Assembly: GCA_964386525.1 (NCBI GenBank)
Contig: CAYLSO010000033.1
Location: 1 to 14,703 of the forward strand
Direction of reading: 5' to 3'
Length of the DNA: 14,703 nt
Source of the DNA: CAYLSO01 sp964386525
GTDB lineage: Bacteria; Eisenbacteria; RBG-16-71-46; DASYSL01
Position numbers and translations under genes: made by a program. Positions within the stretch are counted from its first letter, which is position 1, and each line of letters begins with the position of its first letter. Under the pieces are notes generated by a model, which was given only the letters and a program-made list of their open reading frames with translations, searched no databases and had not been told where the DNA came from. Shown piece after piece: positions 5,810 to 12,159 of this stretch.

Positions 5810-8077
5810 TCAGGGCACCTGCAGCGATTCCAGCAGCGGGACCGCCCCAGGGCCGGACCGGTCCGCGACGCGTACTTCCCCGTCGCGCACCAGGAACCGC
5901 CTGAACTCCGGCGCGACCGGCGCGAATCCGGCCGGCGGGTAGCGCCCGGTCCACGAGTGGCTCGGATGGAACAACCCGATGAGGTCGTTGAGCAGCGCGG
6001 TGGCCACCGGGAGGTGGCCGCTGCCCCGGCCGAGCTGCACCAGCTCGCCCGTCTCCTCGCCGGTCAACACGATGATGTTGTCCACCCCGCGCACCGCGCC
6101 GAGATGGCTCTCGGCCGGAACCGCCGCGGGCAGCACCCCGGCCACCGGCGGGCCGCCGTCGGAGCGCACGAAGATCCCGACCGGCTTGACGCGCAGGCCG
6201 AGCCGCGGCGCCTGGCGCACGAGCACCGGATCGAGATCCGCGATGCCCCGGACCGCCAGCTGCTCGATGCCGAAGCGCAGCCCCAGGGTGCGCGCCGCCA
6301 GGATGAGCAGCTTCTGCGCGGCATCCCAGCCGCTCACGTCGAGGAACGGATCCTGCTCGGTGACCTCGAGCGACCGGGCGTGCGCCAGGGCGCCGGCGAA
6401 GGACTCCCCGCCCTCCACCCGCTCGAGCACCAGGTTGCAGGTGCTGGAGAGCACCGCCTGGATGGTGTGGAACTGTTCGCGCACCAGCGGCCGCTCGACG
6501 GCGTAGAGCAGCGGCCAGCCGGCGGCGACGGCGTTGTGGTAGGCGAGCCGCACGTCGTGGGCCAGCGCCAGCCTCTCGAGGTCCGGGCCGTGGCGCTGCA
6601 CCAGCACCTTGTTGACCGTGACCACCGGGCGCTTGCGGCGCAGGGCGGCCTCGACGAGCGTGTGCGTGTCGCCGCCGCGGGTGATCTCGAGGACCACGTC
6701 CACGTCCGGGCGCGCCACCAGGCGCTCGGGCTCGGTGGTGGTCTCCAGCCCGGTGAAGGCCGGGTCGGCCAGCTTGTCGGGATCGACGTCGGCGACCGCC
6801 GCGACCTCGAAACGCAGGCCGTACTCCAGGGCGAGCTGCTCGCGCCGCTCGGCCAGGAGCGCCAGGAACAGGCGGGCGACCCGGCCGGCGCCGAGCAATC
6901 CGAGACGCACGGCGCGTACCTGCCGCTGCGTCGGCGTCGGCACGGCGCGCGGCCGGCGCGCGTGGGCGTCGCGCAGAATCTCCGTCAACTGCGCCGTCTC
7001 GAGCAGGAAACCGTCGTGCCCGTGCGGCGAGCGGATCTCGGCGTACTCGACCGGCTTGCCCAGGTGGTTGAGGATGTCGGCGCCGAGATGCACCTCGGCG
7101 GCGGGATACAGGTTGTCGGAGGAGATCCCGACGACCAGCGTGCGGCAGCGCACGCGCTCCAGCGCGGTCACCAGGTTGCCGCGGCCCGCGCTGGCGTCGA
7201 ACAGGTCCATGGCGCGGCTGAGCAGGATGTACGAGTACGGGTCGAAACGCCGCGCCATCTTCTGGCCCTGGTGCCGGAGCCACGACTCGACGTTGAACAC
7301 GCCGCGCTCGCCGAGCGTGGCGCCCGGCGGCTGGAACCACTCGCGGCCGAAGCGCTCGTCGAGGCCGACGGGCGAGCGGTAGCTCAGCATGCCGATGCCG
7401 CGCGACACCATCTGGCCCCAGGTGGCGCTCGCCTGATTGCCGGTGAGGTCCAGCTCGACGCCGCGGCGCTGCAGCCAGTTGAGCCCGATCTGGTGCGCCG
7501 TGCTGCGCAGGGGCGCGGCGACGACGACCACCAGCCGCGGCAGCTCACCGCCTTCGATGGCCCACTCCCAGGCGATCATGCCGCCCATGCTCGGCCCGAT
7601 GACCATGAAGAGGCTCTCGATCCCCAGGGCGCGCACGAAGTGGCGCTGCAGGCGCATGAGGTCGAGCGGCGTGAGCAAGGGGAAGCGCTCGAGGTAGGGC
7701 TGGCCGTCGCCCGCCGGGAAGCGCGGCCCGGTGGAGCCGTAGCAGCTGCCCACGAGGTTCGGGCAGACGACGAAGAGGCGGTCGGTGTCGAGGGCGCGGC
7801 CGGGGCCGATGAGCTTCTCCCACCAGCCGAGCGGCTCGTCGCGCCAATCGCCGGTGGCGTGGCTGTCGGCAGTCAGGCTGTGGACCACGAGCACGGCGTT
7901 GTCGCGCGCCGCGTTCAGCTCGCCCCAGCTCTCGTAGGCGATCTGCACGCGCTCGAGCCGGCCGCCGAGGGCGGCGGGAAAGCCGTCGGGCAGGTCGAGA
8001 TGGACCACCCGGCCGAGGGTGGCGGTGGGCGAGTCCCACCAGAGGTCGCGGTGCTCGTCGCCGCTGCCGTCGTGCAT
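5810..8077 (-). CDS. metX: Fused homoserine O-acyltransferase (MetX) and homoserine dehydrogenase
   Basis: One uninterrupted 755-residue frame joins two enzymes of the aspartate family. Residues 1 to about 380 are MetX, an alpha/beta hydrolase that acylates homoserine for methionine synthesis. It has VQIAYESWGELNAARDNAV at the start, the nucleophile elbow GPSMGGM (Ser163), Asp321 in GISSDNLYPA and His354 in SPHGHDGFL, so the triad is complete. Residues about 389-755 are homoserine dehydrogenase, which reduces aspartate semialdehyde to homoserine. It has the Rossmann motif GLLGAG at about 392, Lys490 in TVNKV, and TEQDPFLDVSGWDAAQK, whose Glu574, Asp and Lys match the homoserine site. No ACT or aspartokinase domain is attached. 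A short Arg/Pro-rich linker (HARRPRAVPTPTQRQ) joins them. The ATG was chosen because it lies 29 bases past the aminotransferase stop and gives a normal MetX N-terminus; its RBS is weak. Whether the acyl donor is acetyl- or succinyl-CoA cannot be read here. Confidence 0.93.
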   Translation of the reverse strand: MHDGSGDEHRDLWWDSPTATLGRVVHLDLPDGFPAALGGRLERVQIAYESWGELNAARDNAVLVVHSLTADSHATGDWRDEPLGWWEKLIGPGRALDTDRLFVVCPNLVGSCYGSTGPRFPAGDGQPYLERFPLLTPLDLMRLQRHFVRALGIESLFMVIGPSMGGMIAWEWAIEGGELPRLVVVVAAPLRSTAHQIGLNWLQRRGVELDLTGNQASATWGQMVSRGIGMLSYRSPVGLDERFGREWFQPPGATLGERGVFNVESWLRHQGQKMARRFDPYSYILLSRAMDLFDASAGRGNLVTALERVRCRTLVVGISSDNLYPAAEVHLGADILNHLGKPVEYAEIRSPHGHDGFLLETAQLTEILRDAHARRPRAVPTPTQRQVRAVRLGLLGAGRVARLFLALLAERREQLALEYGLRFEVAAVADVDPDKLADPAFTGLETTTEPERLVARPDVDVVLEITRGGDTHTLVEAALRRKRPVVTVNKVLVQRHGPDLERLALAHDVRLAYHNAVAAGWPLLYAVERPLVREQFHTIQAVLSSTCNLVLERVEGGESFAGALAHARSLEVTEQDPFLDVSGWDAAQKLLILAARTLGLRFGIEQLAVRGIADLDPVLVRQAPRLGLRVKPVGIFVRSDGGPPVAGVLPAAVPAESHLGAVRGVDNIIVLTGEETGELVQLGRGSGHLPVATALLNDLIGLFHPSHSWTGRYPPAGFAPVAPEFRRFLVRDGEVRVADRSGPGAVPLLESLQVP

Positions 8078-8106
8078 GTCGCGGACGCTCGGGTGCGGAG
8101 CGGGCC

Positions 8107-9330
8107 CTAGCCCTGCGCCGCGCCCGCCACTCTCCCCGGGTACGCGACCAGCGCCGCCGCCAGGCACGCCAGCGCGCGGCGCAGCTTCGCCTCCTCGAGC
8201 ACGTAGGCGATCCGCGCCTCGTCGCGGCCGAGGCCCGGCGTGGCGTAGAAGCCGTCGGCCGGCGCCAGCATCACCGTCTCGCCGTCCAGCGCGAAGTCCT
8301 TGAGCAGGAACTCGGCGAAGGCGTTGGCGTCGCCCACCGGCAGCCGGATGCACATGTAGAAGGCGCCTTCCGGCTTGCGCACCAGCACACCGGGCATGGC
8401 GGACAGCGCCCCGTAGGTGACGTCGCGTCGCTTCTGGTACTCGGCGATGACCCCCCGGATGTAGCTCGGCGGCACCTCGGTGAGCGCCGTGCAGGCGTAC
8501 TGCGCCAGGGTCGGCGGGCACAGCCGGGCCTGCCCGAAGCGCAGGACCGCGTCCATGAAGACGCGGTTGCGGCTGACGATGTTGCCGACCCGCGCCCCGC
8601 ACAGCGAGTAGCGCTTCGACACCGAGTCCACGACCACCACCTGCTGGTCCATGCCGGACAGCGTCAGCACCGAGCGGTGCGTGCGGCCGTCGTAGACGAA
8701 CTCGCGGTAGACCTCGTCGGCGATGAGCCCCAGCCCGCGCTCGCGGCAGACCGCGGCCAGGAGGTCGATCTCCGCGTCCGTGTAGACGGTGCCGGTGGGG
8801 TTGTTGGGCGAGCAGATGAGGACGGCGCGCGTGCGCGGGCCGATCTTCGCTTCGATGGCGGCCCGGGACGGCAGGTGGTAGCCGTCCTCGGCGCGCGTCG
8901 TCACCGGCACGAGCTCGACGCCGAGCATGGCCGCGAAGCCGTTATAGTTGGTGTAGAACGGCTCGAAGACCAGCACCTGGTCGCCGGGATCGCACAGCGC
9001 TCCGAGCGTGAACAGGATGGCCTCGCTGCCCGCCGTGGTGACGAAGATCTCCTCGGGCACCAGCTCGACACCCGCCTGGCGATAGTACCAGCGCAGCGCC
9101 TCGACGAACTCCGGCAGCCCCTGCGACGGCCCGTAGGGCACGAAGGCCTCGCTGTAGGTGCGCAGGCGCTCGAAGATCTCCTTCGGCGTGGGGATGTCGG
9201 GCTGCCCGATGTTGAGCGGGTAGACCGTCTTCCCGGCCTGGCGGGCCGCGACGGCGAAGGGCGCGAGGCGGCGGATCGGCGAGGCGGGCATGAGCCGGGC
9301 GCGCTGCGACAGCGACGGGGTGCTGGGCAT
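8107..9330 (-). CDS. PLP-dependent class I/II aminotransferase, probably aspartate aminotransferase-like
   Basis: The 407-residue protein is a complete fold-type I aminotransferase. It has the substrate-loop start NIGQPDIPTP near residue 40, PYGPSQGLPEF, the PLP contacts SPNNPTGTVY and IADEVYREF, the Schiff-base lysine Lys239 in SVSKRYSLCGARVG, and a C-terminal Arg in EARIAYV that should bind the alpha-carboxylate. The SKRYS-CGAR-G form of the lysine motif is typical of a group of aspartate aminotransferase-like enzymes, but the substrate is not certain from sequence. Start: the ATG at 9328-9330 has GGAGG five bases upstream; the frame extends 38 codons further but the extension is Ala/Arg-rich and unlike the family. 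It is followed after 29 bases by metX-hom on the same strand, so the pair probably forms one transcript. An aspartate or methionine-pathway role is therefore likely. Confidence 0.9.
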   Translation of the reverse strand: MPSTPSLSQRARLMPASPIRRLAPFAVAARQAGKTVYPLNIGQPDIPTPKEIFERLRTYSEAFVPYGPSQGLPEFVEALRWYYRQAGVELVPEEIFVTTAGSEAILFTLGALCDPGDQVLVFEPFYTNYNGFAAMLGVELVPVTTRAEDGYHLPSRAAIEAKIGPRTRAVLICSPNNPTGTVYTDAEIDLLAAVCRERGLGLIADEVYREFVYDGRTHRSVLTLSGMDQQVVVVDSVSKRYSLCGARVGNIVSRNRVFMDAVLRFGQARLCPPTLAQYACTALTEVPPSYIRGVIAEYQKRRDVTYGALSAMPGVLVRKPEGAFYMCIRLPVGDANAFAEFLLKDFALDGETVMLAPADGFYATPGLGRDEARIAYVLEEAKLRRALACLAAALVAYPGRVAGAAQG

Positions 9331-9415
9331 CGGATCCTCCGTAGGAACAACCCGGCGCGCGTGGGTCGCCGCGACGAGGAGCGCGGCACGCGGCGGCGCG
9401 GGTTCGGCCGCGAGG

Positions 9416-9444
9416 AATCTACCGCAACACGGCAGCGCGCCCAA
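9416..9444 (-). promoter_or_regulatory. Candidate promoter for the aminotransferase-metX-hom operon
   Basis: On the minus strand TTGGGC (9439-9444) and TAGATT (9416-9421) are separated by 17 bases, a fair sigma-70-like pair. It lies in the 189-base gap between the divergent aminotransferase and M14 peptidase genes, and gives a leader of roughly 80 bases. I see no SAM riboswitch or other methionine-responsive element in that leader. No comparable pair is clear for the plus-strand gene. Confidence 0.3.
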
Positions 9445-9506
9445 GGGCCGAGACTTCCCCTACCGCCTTGGCGCCCTTCGTGGCACCATGCGGCGCATCA
9501 CCCCAC

Positions 9507-9513
9507 AAGGAGG
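9507..9513 (+). promoter_or_regulatory. Ribosome binding site that sets a TTG start for the M14 peptidase
   Basis: AAGGAGG, a near-perfect anti-Shine-Dalgarno match, lies six bases before the TTG at 9520. No in-frame ATG or GTG lies nearby; the ATG at 9488 is in another frame. The first residues after this TTG form a good signal peptide. Confidence 0.8.
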
Positions 9514-9519
9514 TCCGTC

Positions 9520-12069
9520 TTGCGCCACGCCACCCTGCTCTGCGCCCTGGCGTTCGCGACCCTCGGCGCGCTCGCCGCGCCGCCCGCCGCCCCCGCCGCG
9601 GCCATCCCTTCCCCGAGCCGATTCCTGAAGATGGACGTCGGCGCCGACCGCGTCGTCGCCGACTACCGCCAGATCCGCGCCTACTTCGCCGAGCTCGACC
9701 GGCTCTCCCCGCGCGTCGAGGTCCAGAACCTCGGCAAGACCACGCTCGGCGAGGACCTCATCCAGGCGGTGATCTCCTCGGAGGCGAACCTGGCGCGCCT
9801 GCCGCGCCTCAAGGAGATCGCGAGGCGGCTGGCCGACCCGCGCGGGCTGGCCGACGCCGACGTCGCCGCTCTCGCGCGCGAGGGGCGGGCCTTCGTGCTC
9901 GTCACCTGCAACATCCACTCCACCGAGGTCGGCGCCGCGCAGATGAGCTTGGAGTGGGCGCACGCCCTGGCCGCGGCCGAGGACCCCGAGACCTTGCGCC
10001 GGCTCGACCAGGTCGTGCTGCTGCTGGTGCCGTCGCTCAACCCCGACGGGCTCAACCTGGAGACCGACTGGTACCGCAAGTACCTCGGCACGCGCTACGA
10101 GGGCGGGCGCATGCCGTGGCTCTACCACCCCTACGTCGGCCACGACGACAACCGCGATTGGTTCATGCTCACGCAACAGGAATCGCAGGCCATGTCGCGG
10201 GCCGTCTACCACGAGTGGTTCCCGCAGGTGTGGCTCGACGAGCACCAGATGTTCACCACCGGGCCGCGCATCTTCATGCCCCCCTACTCGGAGCCTGTGG
10301 ACCCCGACATCCATCCGCTGGTGTGGCGCGAGGTCAACCTGATCGGCGCGCAGATGGCGCTGCGCCTAGAGCAGGCGGGCAAGACGGGGGCGATCTACGG
10401 CTACGCCTTCGACGCCTACTGGCCGGGCGGCACCAAGAACACGGCGTGGTTCAAGAACATCGCCGGTCTGCTCACCGAGGTGGCCTCGGCCCGCTTCGCC
10501 ACGCCGATGTACATCGACCCGACGGAGCTGACCGGCGGCGGCCGCAAGGGGCTGATCGGCTACGACGCGCAGACCAACTTCCCCAGCCCCTGGCCGGGCG
10601 GCTGGTGGCGGCTGCGCGACATCATGGACTACGAGCGCGTCGTCTCCGACGCGCTGCTCGAGGTCTGCGCCGACCGGCGCGAGGACGTGCTGCTCGACAT
10701 GGCGGCGCGTTCGCGGGCTTCGATCGCCGCGGCCGCCCCCGGCGAGGCCTACCGCCTGCCGCGCGCCCAGCGCGACTGGGCCACCGCGCTCAAGCTGGCC
10801 GCGCTGCTCGCCGAGCACAACGTCGAGGTCTTCGAGGGCGCGGGCGGCGACCTCTGGGTGCCGCTGGCACAGCCCTACGGCACCTTCGTGCGCGAGATGC
10901 TCGAGCCGCAGCGCTATCCCGAGATCAAGCTCGTCCCCGGCAAGGAGATCGTGCGCCCCTACGACGTGGCGGCGTGGTCGCTGCCTCTGATGATGGGTGT
11001 GGCGGTCGAGCGCGGCACGCTGCCGGCCGATACGCAGCGGTTCGCGCCGACGGCCGCGGCGCGCGCGGCGCCTTCGGGGGCGGCGGCATTGCTGCCCGGC
11101 ACGGAGTCGGCGCGGGCGCTGAACGCCGCGCTGCGAGGCAGCGGGCGCGTGCGGGTGGCGCGCGGGGCGATCGCGGAGGGCGGGGTCACGTGGCCGGCGG
11201 GCACGGCGTTTCTCGACGCCCCGGCGGCCGCGGCCGCGTCCCAAGCGCTGAGCCCGGGGCTGAAGCTGGCGCCGGTCTCCGCGATGCCGGCCTCCGCCGT
11301 CCCGCTCGCGGCCCCCCGGGTCGGCATCTACAAGCCCTGGACCGCCTCCATGGACGAGGGCTGGACGCGCTTCGTGCTCGAGCGGTACGGCTTCGGCCCT
11401 CGGACCCTCGACAACGCCACGGTGCGCAAGGGCGCCCTGCGCGCCACATTCGACGCCATCGTGCTGCCCGACGTCTCCAAGGAGATCATCGCCGCCGGCA
11501 AGCCGAAGCGCGACGAGGGCGCCATGGCCTACTTCGTGGAGCTGCCGCCGGAGTACCGGGGCGGGCTCGACACCGCCGGGGCCAAGGCGCTGCGCGAGTT
11601 CGTCGAGGCCGGCGGCACGCTGGTGGCGCTGGCGGGGTCGTGCGATTACGTCATCGAGCAGTTCAACGTCCCGGTGGTGAACACGCTGGCGCGCGCCACC
11701 GGCGAGCAGTTCAGCTGCCCGGGCTCGCTGCTGCGCGCCGAGGTGCGGCCCGGCCACCCGGTCACCTGGGGCTTGCCGGACGAGCTGCCGCTGTTCGTGG
11801 ACAAGCCCATCGCTTTCCAGACCGCGCCGCCGGCCCCCGAGCTCGACCGCTGGGTGCTGGCCGTCTATCCCGACGACCCGCGGCAGGTGCTGCAGTCGGG
11901 CTGGATCCGCGGCGAGGACATGCTGACGCGGCGCGCCGCCGCGGTGGCGCTCACCTACGGCAAGGGCAAGCTCGTGCTGCTCGGCTTCCGCGCGCAGAAC
12001 CGCGCGCAGACCAACGCCACCTATCCGTTCCTGTTCAACGCGCTGTACTGGTCGGTGATGAAGGGCTAG
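9520..12069 (+). CDS. Secreted M14 family zinc carboxypeptidase with large C-terminal region
   Basis: The 849-residue protein should cleave peptides outside the cytoplasm using one zinc ion. Translation starts at TTG, followed by a Sec signal peptide (RHATLLCALAFATLGALAA). The M14 catalytic domain spans about residues 30-400. Zinc ligands are His133 and Glu136 in NIHSTEVGA and His242 in LDEHQMF; Asn211-Arg212 in HDDNRDW should hold the substrate carboxylate; Glu320 in LLTEVAS is the likely catalytic base. All are present. Residues about 430-849 are less recognisable. They include a section around 690-730 (ALREFVEAGGTLVALAGSC) that resembles a glutamine-amidotransferase-like fold, as seen behind the peptidase domain in some large bacterial M14 proteins; no catalytic role is assigned. 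It is divergent from the aminotransferase and convergent with the HD-GYP/PP2C gene, so it is probably transcribed alone. Substrate and physiological role are unknown; protein scavenging is a guess. Confidence 0.92.
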   Translation: MRHATLLCALAFATLGALAAPPAAPAAAIPSPSRFLKMDVGADRVVADYRQIRAYFAELDRLSPRVEVQNLGKTTLGEDLIQAVISSEANLARLPRLKEIARRLADPRGLADADVAALAREGRAFVLVTCNIHSTEVGAAQMSLEWAHALAAAEDPETLRRLDQVVLLLVPSLNPDGLNLETDWYRKYLGTRYEGGRMPWLYHPYVGHDDNRDWFMLTQQESQAMSRAVYHEWFPQVWLDEHQMFTTGPRIFMPPYSEPVDPDIHPLVWREVNLIGAQMALRLEQAGKTGAIYGYAFDAYWPGGTKNTAWFKNIAGLLTEVASARFATPMYIDPTELTGGGRKGLIGYDAQTNFPSPWPGGWWRLRDIMDYERVVSDALLEVCADRREDVLLDMAARSRASIAAAAPGEAYRLPRAQRDWATALKLAALLAEHNVEVFEGAGGDLWVPLAQPYGTFVREMLEPQRYPEIKLVPGKEIVRPYDVAAWSLPLMMGVAVERGTLPADTQRFAPTAAARAAPSGAAALLPGTESARALNAALRGSGRVRVARGAIAEGGVTWPAGTAFLDAPAAAAASQALSPGLKLAPVSAMPASAVPLAAPRVGIYKPWTASMDEGWTRFVLERYGFGPRTLDNATVRKGALRATFDAIVLPDVSKEIIAAGKPKRDEGAMAYFVELPPEYRGGLDTAGAKALREFVEAGGTLVALAGSCDYVIEQFNVPVVNTLARATGEQFSCPGSLLRAEVRPGHPVTWGLPDELPLFVDKPIAFQTAPPAPELDRWVLAVYPDDPRQVLQSGWIRGEDMLTRRAAAVALTYGKGKLVLLGFRAQNRAQTNATYPFLFNALYWSVMKG

Positions 12070-12125
12070 CGGGGCGATCGCGGAGACGAACGCAGCGCCG
12101 GAGGGATCGCCCCGCCGGCGCTGCG
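12069..12125. terminator. Two interlocking hairpins between convergent genes
   Basis: The first inverted repeat pairs 12069-12079 with 12105-12115 (11 bp; core GGGGCGATC / GATCGCCCC). The second pairs 12091-12101 with 12115-12125 (11 bp; core CAGCGCCGG / CCGGCGCTG). The 5' arm of the second lies in the loop of the first, so they are alternatives or could form a pseudoknot-like fold. They fill the 90-base gap between the convergent M14 and HD-GYP/PP2C genes and probably end both transcripts. Neither side has a clear U-tract. Confidence 0.55.
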
Positions 12126-12159
12126 CCGTGCAATCGGTTCCGCGGCCGCCCGGGCCGGC

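Noticed and set aside
5756..8110. A 784-codon open frame on the plus strand
   Set aside because: It is antisense to the metX-hom fusion, whose catalytic motifs are complete; the antisense product has no recognisable domain.
8078..8602. N-terminal extension of the MetX fusion by 175 codons
   Set aside because: It overlaps the aminotransferase in another frame and is Arg/Gly/Ala-rich. The ATG at 8075-8077 gives a normal MetX N-terminus.
8677..9519. N-terminal extension of the M14 peptidase by 281 codons
   Set aside because: It is antisense to the aminotransferase, and the strong AAGGAGG plus signal peptide fix the start at the TTG at 9520.
9331..9519. SAM riboswitch or other methionine-responsive RNA before the aminotransferase-metX-hom operon
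   Set aside because: The stretch is short and GC-rich, and I could not recognise the conserved core of any SAM-binding RNA.
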